Under the pieces are notes generated by a model. It did not search any database. It was not told the DNA's origin and saw only the letters and a list, made by a program, of their open reading frames with translations. From Paenibacillus planticolens (lineage in GTDB: Bacteria > Bacillota > Bacilli > Paenibacillales > NBRC-103111): DNA of 64,000 nucleotides. The position numbers and the translations under genes were made by a program. Where the stretch lies: assembly GCF_013141725.1 (NCBI RefSeq), contig NZ_WHNZ01000041.1, positions 62,001 to 126,000 on the forward strand, in the 5' to 3' direction. This document shows positions 33,726 through 44,300 of this stretch, piece after piece. Every line of letters starts with the position of its first letter. The stretch's first letter is position 1.

Positions 33726-33966
33726 GTTGGTTGACCTCCCCTGCACTTAATTCTATTTTGAACTAAAGTCAGAGAAATGTCCAATCATTTTTACTAATCC
33801 CTTTCGTAAATCTCCCTTATAATGCAGGATAATTGCGCGCCCTCAAATCCGATCATCCCGATTAAAGATCTAAGTTTAATTTTTTTCGGAATAAAGGTGA
33901 GAGTTTGGTTCCATAAGGGTAAGCAGCCATAAGAACATCTTATAACAACGAAAGGAATGATGACGG

Positions 33967-34335
33967 ATGAGCCGAATGATACAAGCGTATTTTCACACGG
34001 AAAATCAAGCCGAGGACGCAAGGGTGCTGCTGCTGAAGTATGATCCGAGACAACTTGAAGTTGGAAGATTGCCTGAAAGCTACGGCGGCAGCGGGCGTCT
34101 GCTGCTTCCGATCATGGAAGGCGGCGGCTTCCTAAGCGAAGTCAATGCGAACAACAAATTCGGCATCATTGATGTGCTGCCAACTGCGGCTCCGGTGTCA
34201 GCCGGTGATACAAATGACGGCGATGTCCACGCGCTGCATTATGTGCTTTCAGCCAAAGTCGCTGACGCTGATTATTCAGGCGCCGTGGAGCTGATACGCC
34301 GCAATCATGGCCATTTGGAGGAGTTCGACGAATAG
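33967..34335 (+). CDS. Conserved hypothetical protein, 122 residues
   Basis: Soluble acidic protein. The N-terminus (IQAYFHTENQAEDARVLLLKY) resembles small stress-type proteins in which a ferredoxin-like fold begins with residue-by-residue 'inspection' of a helix, but I cannot place it in a family. A central Gly-rich segment (GGSGRLLLPIMEGGGF) and a conserved-looking end (YSGAVELIRRNHGHLEEF) are visible. AAAGGA lies 10 bases upstream of the ATG. No operon partner; it ends at a two-way terminator. Confidence 0.7.
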   Translation: MSRMIQAYFHTENQAEDARVLLLKYDPRQLEVGRLPESYGGSGRLLLPIMEGGGFLSEVNANNKFGIIDVLPTAAPVSAGDTNDGDVHALHYVLSAKVADADYSGAVELIRRNHGHLEEFDE

Positions 34336-34366
34336 CGAGAGTCCGATATTGAGCGATATAAATGCT

Positions 34367-34409
34367 AAGAGGCTGCCTCAAGGTTGATCTACCTTGGGGT
34401 CAGCCTCTT
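34367..34409. terminator. Bidirectional terminator
   Basis: AAGAGGCTG(C)CTCAAGGT and ACCTTGGGG(T)CAGCCTCTT arms around a TGATCT loop lie between convergent genes ending at 34335 and 34412. Confidence 0.85.
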
Positions 34410-34411
34410 AT

Positions 34412-35320
34412 TCACGCGGCCTGCGTTTGCCGCTTTTTCATCGCATAATTCGTTAAATAGACCCCGGTCACAATCCAAACGGCACCTATAAGATGATACA
34501 GCTGAAGCGACTCGCCCGTAAAAGCCGTGGCGAAAATCGCGCTGAACATCGGGATGAAATTCAGAAAGCCTGCGCAGCGTTGTGGGCCAGCCATTGCAAT
34601 GGCGCGGTTCCAGCTTAGGAAGGCAACAATTGAAGCGAATAGTCCGATATAGATGAGTCCGGAAAGGAGGCCCGAATTCCAAGCAATCTGCGGGGATTTC
34701 ACGGCAACCTCTATAAGCGAAAGTGGAATCAACATGAGCAATGCGAAAGCAATCTGAGCCAGCAGCAAAGGGCTGGACGGAAACCTCCCCCCTGCTTTTT
34801 TCATCCCGACGGAATATAATCCCCAACATAAAACTGCAATCAGCATAAACAAGTCACCTTTATTGAAAGAAAGATGAAGCAGAGCGGACAAGCTGCCGCG
34901 ACTGATGATCCAACTTACGCCAGCCATCGAGATCAGAATGCCGGGTAATGCCGTCCACGCAAACTTCTCCCTCATCACCAGCCAAGTTAAAACAACCACA
35001 ATGATCGGTGTTGCAGAGTTCATTAATGATGCATTAATCGATCCTGTGTATTGCACAGCGATATATGTCAGCGTGTTAAATCCGGCAACGCCGGTTGCAG
35101 ACAGGAACAATAGCGTTTTCCAGTGCCTTAGAAATTGTGCTCTTAACCGCCAAGTTTGCCTGCCATAGAAAGGCAGCAAACAAAGAAAAGCAATGCCCCA
35201 ACGCAGAGCAGCGAGCGTAACCGGGGGAATATGCAGGACAAGCGCTTTGCCCGCAACAAAATTGCCTCCCCATATACATGTGGCAAGCAATAGAAGTATG
35301 TAGGGTGATCGTCGTATCAT
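34412..35320 (-). CDS. DMT-superfamily (EamA) transporter
   Basis: A 302-residue inner-membrane protein with about ten hydrophobic helices in two EamA repeats (first from YILLLLATCIWGGNFVAGKAL, second from KGDLFMLIAVLCWGLYSVGMKKAG). Such proteins export metabolites or amino acids; the substrate is unknown. ATG at 35320 (MIRRSPYILL) is preferred because AAAGGAG lies 11 bases upstream; an in-frame ATG at 35362 has no ribosome site. Confidence 0.88.
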   Translation of the reverse strand: MIRRSPYILLLLATCIWGGNFVAGKALVLHIPPVTLAALRWGIAFLCLLPFYGRQTWRLRAQFLRHWKTLLFLSATGVAGFNTLTYIAVQYTGSINASLMNSATPIIVVVLTWLVMREKFAWTALPGILISMAGVSWIISRGSLSALLHLSFNKGDLFMLIAVLCWGLYSVGMKKAGGRFPSSPLLLAQIAFALLMLIPLSLIEVAVKSPQIAWNSGLLSGLIYIGLFASIVAFLSWNRAIAMAGPQRCAGFLNFIPMFSAIFATAFTGESLQLYHLIGAVWIVTGVYLTNYAMKKRQTQAA

Positions 35321-35491
35321 GCCGGCTCGAGCTCCTTTACTATTAACATCTTGGTCACTCATCTATCCATGATAACATATGACGGAATCAGCCGGGTGAT
35401 GAACAGGCTCGTTGACAGGTAGGTTTCCTATCTATTACGATGACTAAGTATAATTATCCAGCGGTCATAAAACATATAGGAGACTTCCGCC

Positions 35492-36703
35492 ATGCCGAAT
35501 AGTTTTGTTTCTCATCTCTATTGCCCCAAATGCGCCTCACGTTACAACATCGAAGACAAACATCAGCTTTGCCTTTGCGGTTCTCCGCTATTAGTCGCAT
35601 ACGATATGGAGCGTTTAGCCGGGTCCCTGACTCCTGCCATGCTGCGTGAGCGCGAACCGAGCCTATGGCGGTATCGTGAGCTTCTGCCAGTCATCCATCC
35701 GGAGCATGTCGTCACGCTCGGCGAAGGCTTTACCCCGCTGCTGCCCATGCCAAGCATCGGCGCAGACATGCAGATTCCAAGTCTGCTTATGAAGGACGAA
35801 GGCTTGCTGCCCACCGGCTCTTTCAAGGCGCGGGGCGCAGCAGTCGGAATATCCAAAGCGAAAGAATTGGGTGTGCAGGAGCTCGCCATGCCAACCAATG
35901 GCAATGCCGGCGCCGCTTGGTCTTTGTATGCGGCCAGAGCCAAGATGAAATCAACCGTCATTATGCCTGTGGATGCACCGCTCATTACACGCAATGAGTG
36001 CGCGATTTCAGGGTCCAATCTCTACCTCGTCGACGGTCTCATCAGCGATGCGGGACGGATCGTTGCGGATCTCGTAAAAGCCTACGGTCTCTATGATGCG
36101 TCAACGCTCAAAGAACCTTACCGTATCGAAGGCAAGAAGACGATGGGTCTGGAAATCGCCGAGCAGTTGGGCTGGAAACTGCCCGATGTTATTTTGTATC
36201 CAACCGGTGGCGGTGTCGGGTTGATCGGCATTTATAAAGCGCTAAAGGAGCTGCAAACTTTAGGGTGGGTTCAAGGTAAATTGCCGCGGCTTGTCGCTGT
36301 TCAAGCGGAAGGCTGCGCCCCGATCGTGAAGGCTTGGGGGAATCAGGAGAAAGAATCACAATTTTGGGAGGAATCCAAAACAGTCGCCTTCGGCATTAAC
36401 GTTCCGAAAGCGCTTGGCGATTTCTTAGTCCTAGAGGCGCTTTATGCAACAGGTGGATGCGCGATTTCCATTCATGACGAAGAGCTGTTGCAAGAACAAC
36501 AGCGGGTGGCGGAGCTGGAAGGGGCGTTCGTTTGCCCAGAGGGAGCGGCTACGTTCGCAGCCGCAAGAAAACTGAAGCAATCCGGCTGGATCGGAGACAA
36601 TGAGATCGTCATCGCGCTGAACACGGGTGCAGGAATTAAATATCCGGACACCGTAACCGTGCAGGTTCCCGTTCTGCAACCCGGGGAACGGATTACGAGG
36701 TAA
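35492..36703 (+). CDS. thrC: Threonine synthase with N-terminal zinc-ribbon
   Basis: PLP enzyme forming L-threonine from O-phosphohomoserine. Four Cys at 11, 14, 27 and 29 form a zinc-ribbon-like start. The PLP-binding Lys112 is in GSFKARG, followed by MPTNGNAGAAWSLYAARAKM and the phosphate-binding YPTGGGVGLIG. Size of 403 residues suits the long zinc-ribbon form. It is unlinked to hom or thrB here. The fold also includes threonine dehydratase and related lyases, so exact substrate is inferred from overall pattern. AGGAGACTTCCGCC precedes the ATG. Confidence 0.85.
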   Translation: MPNSFVSHLYCPKCASRYNIEDKHQLCLCGSPLLVAYDMERLAGSLTPAMLREREPSLWRYRELLPVIHPEHVVTLGEGFTPLLPMPSIGADMQIPSLLMKDEGLLPTGSFKARGAAVGISKAKELGVQELAMPTNGNAGAAWSLYAARAKMKSTVIMPVDAPLITRNECAISGSNLYLVDGLISDAGRIVADLVKAYGLYDASTLKEPYRIEGKKTMGLEIAEQLGWKLPDVILYPTGGGVGLIGIYKALKELQTLGWVQGKLPRLVAVQAEGCAPIVKAWGNQEKESQFWEESKTVAFGINVPKALGDFLVLEALYATGGCAISIHDEELLQEQQRVAELEGAFVCPEGAATFAAARKLKQSGWIGDNEIVIALNTGAGIKYPDTVTVQVPVLQPGERITR

Positions 36704-36722
36704 AGCCGGAGGTGAATTTGTA

Positions 36723-36926
36723 TTGAATAAGACGCTATTGACAGACATGCAATTATTCGCGGCGGCACTCACACAAGTGAATGTCGCCGTCATCCAGCGA
36801 ACCGCCGATGATATTCCTGTTTTTCTCGCTGTAGGTGTAATTAGAAAATATTCGCCTTTTGAGGTACAGGTCGGCGACTTCACTTATATACGGGAAGAAA
36901 GCGAATTTCGCGTTGAAGAGGAATAA
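36723..36926 (+). CDS. Small hypothetical protein downstream of threonine synthase
   Basis: A 67-residue soluble protein of unknown family, from TTG at 36723 with GGAGGTG 8 bases upstream. It is 19 bases after the threonine synthase stop, so likely co-transcribed. Sequence alternates hydrophobic strands (VAVIQRTADDIPVFLAVGVIRKY) with an acidic tail, suggesting a small beta domain. Convergent with the next gene, with no terminator seen between them. Confidence 0.6.
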   Translation: MNKTLLTDMQLFAAALTQVNVAVIQRTADDIPVFLAVGVIRKYSPFEVQVGDFTYIREESEFRVEEE

Positions 36927-36934
36927 GTTCTCCA

Positions 36935-37426
36935 TTAATAGAATGTCACATCACAATAAGACCCCAATGGAATAATTTCATTCAAATAGCTGTACATCGC
37001 TTCTTTCTCGCGATTTTGAAGACATCTTGTGGCATAAAAATCAAAATAAATCAGGCTTTCAGCTCCATCATATTTCACAAACGTTAACCGGCCGAATGGA
37101 AACAGCCTGTTAATCGCCTCGATAATGCCATGTTGATTCAAATTTCTGCGCTTAGCGGTTTGGACAACAGCTTCTGGAATGACCTGTTCGAGCGGAACTT
37201 TATCCGTTTGCACCATATGGTAAGCTTTCACTTGGTAGCGAACGTACGGATATAAGTAACCGCTTGCATATTGCTGCAGGCGCTCTGCGTCCTTTTCCGT
37301 TAAGTGCAGATCTTCGTTCCATGCATAGATTGTCGCCTTATGCTTTTCCGTCGTATGAATCCGAACATATTTCAAATGCGGAAAACGATTTTTCACCAGC
37401 TGCTCCGATAATAAACGAGTTCCCAC
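36935..37426 (-). CDS. Hypothetical protein, 163 residues
   Basis: Basic, soluble protein starting at GTG 37426 with AAGGAGTG 7 bases upstream. No signal peptide or membrane helix. It contains a helical middle (PEAVVQTAKRRNLNQHGIIEAINRLFPFGRL) and strand-rich end (ESLIYFDFYATRCLQNREKEAMY). I do not recognise it. Stands alone between a convergent gene and the terminator of the lyase operon. Confidence 0.65.
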   Translation of the reverse strand: MGTRLLSEQLVKNRFPHLKYVRIHTTEKHKATIYAWNEDLHLTEKDAERLQQYASGYLYPYVRYQVKAYHMVQTDKVPLEQVIPEAVVQTAKRRNLNQHGIIEAINRLFPFGRLTFVKYDGAESLIYFDFYATRCLQNREKEAMYSYLNEIIPLGSYCDVTFY

Positions 37427-37476
37427 CTGTGATCACTCCTTCGGATTATTAGCTTGTCTCTACCGCATTTGCGGTA

Positions 37477-37521
37477 GAAAAAAGGCAGCTAACCTTTTTA
37501 CGGCGACAAAGGTAGCTGCCT
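37477..37521 (-). terminator. Terminator of the PL11 operon
   Basis: AGGCAGCTAaCCTTT and AAAGGtAGCTGCCT arms with a U6 tail on the minus strand. A small perfect hairpin CTACCGCATTTGCGGTAG (37460-37477) follows it. Confidence 0.85.
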
Positions 37522-37585
37522 CATTCTTATTATCTTATTCCGTTACGGATAATTCAAGACCTCTCCGCCAAGTCCTCTTTTTAGC

Positions 37586-40500
37586 CTATTCGTTTAAAAT
37601 GTAGCTGGCAACTGCACTTAAATCCAGAATATCAACCACGCCGTCCGCGTTGACGTCCGCTTTGCTGTTCCAATTCGGATCAGCGCTCGTTTGTCCGTAA
37701 TGGGCGGCAATGAAAGCTAAGTCACCGACACTCACTTGACCGGAATTGTTAACGTCGTAGGCATGACTTGTGTTCACCGAAGCTTGGAAGGCTGACAAAG
37801 CGGCATTCAGCTCAGCAACAGCTTGCGTAATTTCCGCTTGGGTAACATTTGGATTCGCTTGAACAGCCTTGGCCTTCGCAATGGCAGCTTCAAGCGCTGC
37901 TTTCGAGCCTACCGGATATTCCCCTTGACCGATGCCTTCCACCGCTTGCGCGTAACTCGTTTCTGCCGTGCCGATCAGCGCATTCAGCGAGGACAAGTCC
38001 GCATACTGAATCGTGATTGGTTTACTCACAGATTGGAAAGTCGTTTCTACACCTTCGGCATTGGCGACTTGCGCTGAGCTGTAGACATGGGTATCAACCG
38101 TGCTGCTCACCGCCTTGGCTCTCAACTGAAGCGATACTAATTCACTACTGCCCGTCACCCCATAATCCGTTCCTAAACTGGCCAAGATGATTCGCACTTT
38201 GCCTGGTAGGCTGTATACATTGCCTACAACACTTACACCTTCTTGCAGTCCGGTTACAGACACATACTCGAAATAATCCGGATCGTACGTAAAGCTCACA
38301 TTTTGCGCGATGATCGGTTCTGTAATGCCGGTCAGTCCGTATTTCAGCGAAATCGTCTCGCCCGGCTTCAGCGTGCTGCCGCCGTTTAAAGTAACGCCTG
38401 CTTCTTGTGCATCGCCTGCTGGCACCGTAATGTTCGGCATTGGCGGCATGGTCATTCCGCCACCGAGATAATAGCCGACATGCGGCGGCTGGTTGTAGGC
38501 CGTATTTTCACGGGCCACACCTAACCGGTAAACAGGATCGTGCATAAGCGTATAGAAGCGATAATCCGTTACGTCGGTTGTCATGTAGATGCGAAGAGCG
38601 CTGCTGTCTTCAAGCCGCCATATCGCTTCTTCGCGCCAGTCGCCGAATAGATCGGCTTGCAGACCCGGGTTCCCCTTTGTTCCATTGTTGGAGAAAGTCC
38701 CTTCTGCTGTAAGCAGCGTGACCACGCGAGAATTCTCATAATCCCACTTCAAAATGTTACCTACGCCAGTTAAAGTCTTATCGTTGTACGTATGATCCAG
38801 CAGCTCACGCTGGAGATCTCCATCCCACCAAATGGCGAAGTTCGCAGGCGGGATATGAGTGGAAATCTCATTGCCCTTCACATCGTACAAGCCTCCTGAA
38901 GTGCTGTTCCAGCCCCCCGCATCAATAGCCCAGGACTCGGCTCCCTTGTATCTTGGATCGATATCCGCCGAAAGGCCACGGCCCACGTCATACGTTGTCG
39001 GTTTCCCCCAGATGAGCTCGCCTGTTCTCGCATCGCGGAATTCCAAGCCTGCCCGGCTCGGCTTCTCCTCATGAACCTGAAAGACCTCGTATCCGGGACG
39101 ATCCGGGTCCAAATCGCTCAGGTGCATCGCATCGCCATGCCCCAACCCCGTTGTATACAAGCCTTTGCCATCGTGATCTACCGCCATTGCGCCATAAATA
39201 ATTTCATCCTTGCCATCGCCGTCTACGTCAGCAACGCTTAAATTATGATTTCCTTGGCCTGCATAGCCGCCATTTCCGGGAGTGTCGGAATCGAACGTCC
39301 ATACTTTGGACAACTGCCCGTCTCTCCAGTTATAGGCGACAAGAACTGATCTTGTATAGTAGCCTCGCGCCATAATAAGACTCGGATGCTCGCCATCCAG
39401 ATAGGCAATAGCCGCCAGAAAGCGATCCACTCGGTTACCGTAAGTATCTCCCCAATTTCCGACTGTTCCCCTTGGAGGCTCGTAGGAGGTAGTGGTAAGC
39501 GTTTTTCCTGTGGCGCCCTCAAAAATACTCAAGTACTCCGGTCCGGATAAAATATAGCCGGATGAATTGCGGTAATCCGCCGATCCGTTTCCGAGCACGA
39601 CTCCAGCCCCATCGATGGTGCCGTCTGCTGTTTTCATCGCGACTTCGGCTTTGCCGTCCCCATCAAGGTCGTACACCATAAATTGCGTGTAGTGAGCTCC
39701 CGCACGGATGTTTTTGCCCAAATCAATGCGCCATAATTGCGTGCCGTCCAGCTCATACGCATCAATGTATACATTGCCTGTGTAACCGGACTGAGAGTTG
39801 TCCTTGGAATTGGACGGATCCCATTTCACGATATATTCGTATTGCCCATCGCCATCCAAATCGCCTACGCTGACATCATTCGCACTGTACGTGTATGCGA
39901 CGCCATCCGGTGTCGTGCCACCCGCAGGCTTGTTTAACGGGATGTCCAAATAATTCTTTGCCATGACAGATGCGCTGCCTGAAGCCGTTTGTTCAATCCC
40001 GCCAATGACCGCTCGAACGGTATAAGTCGCTTCAAGCGTTCCTTCACTGTCCAGGAAGTTAGTGCTCGATGTGATCGGCGAAGCGTTAATTTTCCGGCCG
40101 TCCCGATACAAATTGAACGAGATGGTGCTAGGTTCGGTGCCAAACAGCCGCCAACCGACATATACGCCATTACTCACTTTGATTGCCGTAAGGCCGCGTT
40201 CCAGACGTTCCATTTGGCGTTGGAAGATTTTTTTGACCGGCGATACGGCAAAAGGGGTGAGATCGGATAGTCCCGCCGTGCTTACCGCTGCAATTTTGTA
40301 ATAATAAGGAACATTTGTTGTCACGGATCGATCTACATAAGACAGCTCCGACGTTGCCGCAATTTTACTATAGGTCCCAGTTTCGCTTACCGATCTGTAT
40401 ACATAGTAAACAGATGCCCCGGCAACGGTGTCCCACCCTAAGCTGACGGAATTCTCTGTCGCGTTCGAAACGAGGAAATGAGCTGGAACAGCCGGTTTTT

Positions 40501-41314
40501 GACCCGACACGTCGGCGACAGTTACCGTAAGCGGATCGCTCTTCGGAGATTCATAACCCCCGCTGGTGTTCGTCACGGTATAGGTGTAGGTTAATCCAAG
40601 CTCCACAGAGGTGTCTGAATAGGCAGCTCCGCTCGTCGTTGCAATTTTGACATAGTCCGATTGGCCTTCTGATTTCCTGTAAATGCTGTATTCGCTCCCG
40701 CTCTGTGCCGCATCCCAGCTAAGCTGCACGCTAGGTACGGGCGTTACGCTCACGCTGTCAACCTTGACACCCCGCATCACAACGGCAGGCGTGATTTCGA
40801 TGGCATTTACACGGCCGTCACTCCCGCCAATGTCGAAGTTCATCTGCCCATCCGCGACAGTTACAACAGCCGTAATGTCCTGAAAGCTGCCGCTGGCGGT
40901 ATTCGTTGAGCCACGGTTCACACCTTCGATCGTTACTGAGGTCTTATTGGTTGCTATCCCATCGCCAGCGGTTAATTTAACGAAATAATCCCCATTTTCC
41001 ATATCGACATTAAAAGAAAAGCTTTTATCAATAACAAAATCTCTTAAAATATCGCTATAAGCAGCCCCCCGGTCCCGACTGGCTATTACTTTGCTCAGCC
41101 CGTATCCGAGTGCGGAGGTGTACAACGTCGATTCGGAGATGCGCGTGTACCCGGAAGCTACAGGGCTTGTCGCCGTTCCAAAATCAAACAGATAGGCATG
41201 CGGAGCGGCATGGCCAGTCTCGGGAAGCAGCGCTGCGCTTGAAAACACGGTACATGCCATCGTTGCGCTTAGCAAGAGTGGAAACATTTTTCTCATTTTC
41301 ATTGTCGCGTTCAT
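37586..41314 (-). CDS. Secreted rhamnogalacturonan lyase PL11, multi-modular with cohesin-like and dockerin modules
   Basis: Extracellular enzyme cleaving the rhamnogalacturonan I backbone of pectin. Order by eye in 1242 residues: signal peptide to about 36; an N-terminal carbohydrate-binding-type beta-sandwich (HAYLFDFGTATSPV, to about 190); two fibronectin III-like domains (about 195-365); PL11 eight-bladed propeller (about 368-960) with calcium loops such as DVSVGDLDGDGQYEY and VYDLDGDGKAEV; a cohesin-like beta-sandwich (about 965-1095); a FIVAR-like helical spacer (about 1105-1180); and a type I dockerin with two Asp-rich calcium loops (VNNSGQVSVGDLAFI and VNADGVVDILDLSAV). ATG at 41314 follows AAAGGTAG and lies 18 bases after the sister lyase gene. 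No cellulosome scaffold is visible. Confidence 0.93.
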   Translation of the reverse strand: MNATMKMRKMFPLLLSATMACTVFSSAALLPETGHAAPHAYLFDFGTATSPVASGYTRISESTLYTSALGYGLSKVIASRDRGAAYSDILRDFVIDKSFSFNVDMENGDYFVKLTAGDGIATNKTSVTIEGVNRGSTNTASGSFQDITAVVTVADGQMNFDIGGSDGRVNAIEITPAVVMRGVKVDSVSVTPVPSVQLSWDAAQSGSEYSIYRKSEGQSDYVKIATTSGAAYSDTSVELGLTYTYTVTNTSGGYESPKSDPLTVTVADVSGQKPAVPAHFLVSNATENSVSLGWDTVAGASVYYVYRSVSETGTYSKIAATSELSYVDRSVTTNVPYYYKIAAVSTAGLSDLTPFAVSPVKKIFQRQMERLERGLTAIKVSNGVYVGWRLFGTEPSTISFNLYRDGRKINASPITSSTNFLDSEGTLEATYTVRAVIGGIEQTASGSASVMAKNYLDIPLNKPAGGTTPDGVAYTYSANDVSVGDLDGDGQYEYIVKWDPSNSKDNSQSGYTGNVYIDAYELDGTQLWRIDLGKNIRAGAHYTQFMVYDLDGDGKAEVAMKTADGTIDGAGVVLGNGSADYRNSSGYILSGPEYLSIFEGATGKTLTTTSYEPPRGTVGNWGDTYGNRVDRFLAAIAYLDGEHPSLIMARGYYTRSVLVAYNWRDGQLSKVWTFDSDTPGNGGYAGQGNHNLSVADVDGDGKDEIIYGAMAVDHDGKGLYTTGLGHGDAMHLSDLDPDRPGYEVFQVHEEKPSRAGLEFRDARTGELIWGKPTTYDVGRGLSADIDPRYKGAESWAIDAGGWNSTSGGLYDVKGNEISTHIPPANFAIWWDGDLQRELLDHTYNDKTLTGVGNILKWDYENSRVVTLLTAEGTFSNNGTKGNPGLQADLFGDWREEAIWRLEDSSALRIYMTTDVTDYRFYTLMHDPVYRLGVARENTAYNQPPHVGYYLGGGMTMPPMPNITVPAGDAQEAGVTLNGGSTLKPGETISLKYGLTGITEPIIAQNVSFTYDPDYFEYVSVTGLQEGVSVVGNVYSLPGKVRIILASLGTDYGVTGSSELVSLQLRAKAVSSTVDTHVYSSAQVANAEGVETTFQSVSKPITIQYADLSSLNALIGTAETSYAQAVEGIGQGEYPVGSKAALEAAIAKAKAVQANPNVTQAEITQAVAELNAALSAFQASVNTSHAYDVNNSGQVSVGDLAFIAAHYGQTSADPNWNSKADVNADGVVDILDLSAVASYILNE

Positions 41315-41332
41315 CTACCTTTCGTTAGCAGC

Positions 41333-44300
41333 TTACAAGTCATCCCCCATAATTAAACGAGCCAGTATAGAAAGATCCACAATATCGATCATTTTATCGT
41401 TATTGAGGTCATATTTCTTCCACTCATTCCAATCCATGTCAGCTTGCGATTTGCCGTATGCTTTGACCATAAGCGCCAAGTCGCCGATGGTTGTTTTGCC
41501 ATCGTTTGTGTAGTCGCCAACAATGCTTGTAACAACACTGTTACGGAAAGTCTGCAATTTAGCGGAAAGCTCGGCAATTGCTTGATTAATGAGCTCTTGT
41601 CCGATGGTCGGATCATTGGCTGCTTGAGTCGCTTTATCGATAGCCGCCTGCAGGATCGCTTTGGAACCGGCTGGATATTGTCCGATTTGACCGCCCTCAA
41701 CAGCGGCGTTTATCACACCCTGCGCTTCTGCGATCAAGGCATTCAACTGCGTTTTGTCTCCGGAGCCGATTTGTACGGCATACGAACTGCCCTGCAGCTG
41801 CTGCTCTGCGCCTTCTCTGTCGGCAACGGTCAGCGCAGAGACGGATGCAGTGCCAACCCCGGATTGCACGGAGGCTTTGGCCGTCAAGGCAATGCTGAAC
41901 AACGGGCCGTTCGGACGCGCTTGTTTGTCTCCGAAATGAACGCCAAGAATACGAATCTTGCCAGGCGTTATTTTATAATCAAGCACTTTAAAAGTGTCTG
42001 CATCCAAAGAAACAGGAGGTGCATTGACGATATCCAACTTCGACGTATCCACATTAATCGTGATATCTTCCGCTAAAACCTCCGAGGATACATATTCTAA
42101 ACCATAAGTAACGTTGAACGATTGACCCGGAGCGACAGCGTCAGGACCGCTTAAAGATCCGCCTGCCACAAAAGGCTTCATGTTCGGAATCGGAACCTTG
42201 GACCAATCCGTGTCAGAGGCAAAATAAAAACTTGTATACGCCGGTTGATTGTACGCCGTGTTCTGTCTGGCAATTTCAACGCGATACTGCGGATCGTGCA
42301 TCAATGTATACAGCTTGCGATTCGTTTCTTCTGTGCTCATATAGATCCGGATAGCCGAACTGTCTGTCTTCCTTACGAGCAATTCCTCTCTCCAATCGCC
42401 GAAAATGTCGGCAACCAGCGACGGATTCCCTTTGGTGGAGTTATTCGTCGTTGTCCCTGTAGCCGTCAGCGCTCTCGCACCTCCCCACACATCAATCGTC
42501 GGTGTTGAGCCTTCCGCACCGTTCACAATTTGCGTGGTCATGTTGCCCGCCCATTTAATGCTCATATTTGTGCCTGGCATAGAAGTTCCAAGCGTCGTGC
42601 CATTGGCCATGCGCAGTGCAGTGGCCCATGTTTCGATACCTCTTTTGGTCGTATCGACATCCCCGATCATGCCACGGCCTGTGTCTTTTCCTGTATAGGC
42701 GCCATAGATGGTTTCCCCTGTTTTCGCATCACGCAAGGAATAGCCGTAAGGCACGCTTGTTGCACCCTCATGGACCATGAAAATTTCCAAGCCTGGACGA
42801 TCAGGGTCAATGTCAGTGACATGAAGCGCATCCCCATGGCCGAGAAGCGCATAAGTGCCTGCATTCGGTCCTGTGGAGATCGTATCGCCTGAGCTGTATA
42901 ATAATGTGCCATCATGATCAATCGTCGAGGACCCATATACGATTTCTTGTTTGCCGTCGCCGTCCACATCAGCGCTGCTCAAAGAGTGAGCTCCCTGCGT
43001 GGTGAGTGATGCGTAAGCAGGATTTGAGCCCGGTCTGCCGTGTGGAGAGTCATTGAACGGGTTGGTCATTTTCACCCATCCGCTGTCAACGAACCAATAC
43101 TCCTCCAAGTGCTTGCCGTTCCAGCGGTAAGATACGATCGTACTTCTGGTGTAATAGCCTCTGGCAATAATCGCATACGGATTAGCGCCGTCCAGATAGG
43201 AAACGCCTGCAAGGAAACGGTCAACCCGATTGGCCGGTTCAATTCTGGCAAGTGCATAATCTCCCCACATGAGTCCGTCGTCTTCACGGCCCGGCTTGTA
43301 GTGAATCGTCTCCAGCTCCTTGCCTGTCGCACCTTCAAATACGGTCAAATACTCAGGACCATCCACAATAAATCCTTCAAATTCACGTAATTTGTTATTC
43401 GTGCTGCGGCTAGGGGCATATACGTCCATAAAATAATCCGCTAAAAGCTTGGCATCCCCTACGGAAAGCGGATACGCATATTTTTTGGGGATGCCGAAGC
43501 ATTCCTCCAATGTTTTAGGCCACGAGCCGTTAATCACCTCTGGATGCTTGTCCCAATTCATGAACATGCTAACCACGTGATCATAGTAGCCTGCGGCACT
43601 CAAACGATAATCGTCGGTGTTCGAGTAACCTGCCGCAAGATCTTCGCCCGGTATCGTAATGTACTTCGTGGATGTGACATTCCCTTGCGCATCGTAATTA
43701 CTAATCTTCGTGCCCGGCGCTGTTTTGAACATCATTTCCGCTTTTCCATCGCCATCGAAATCATAGACCATGAATTGCGTATAATGTGCGCCCGCCCGAA
43801 CATTTACCCCAAGATCGATGCGGTACAGAAGCGTCCCGTCAAACTTGTAGCAATCTACGTATACATTGCCTGTATAGCCTTTTTGGGACACGTCTTTGGA
43901 GTTGGAAGGGTCCCATTTGACGAAATATTCGTACTGGCCGTCTCCATCAACATCGCCAACGCTCATGTCGTTCGCTTTGTACGTATAGGCTTCTCCCGCC
44001 GGCGTCACGCCGTCTGCCGGTTTTTTCAAAGGCAAGTCGTAGAAACCGTTGGCCCACGGCGTAACGGATGCGCTTTTATCAACTTCTTTTCCGTTTACGA
44101 CCGCAGCAACGTAGTACTTCGACGAAGATTTGCCTGCGCTGTCGAAATAATTCGTGCTGCTATCGATCGTCGCAATCTTCACGCCATCTCTATACAGATT
44201 GAAGTTTGTCCCTGTTAATCCTGTTGCCGAATAGCCTGTTACCTCATTGCCGAGCAGCCGCCAGCTAAGAAACACACCGCTGCCTTTCACAACAGCCGTC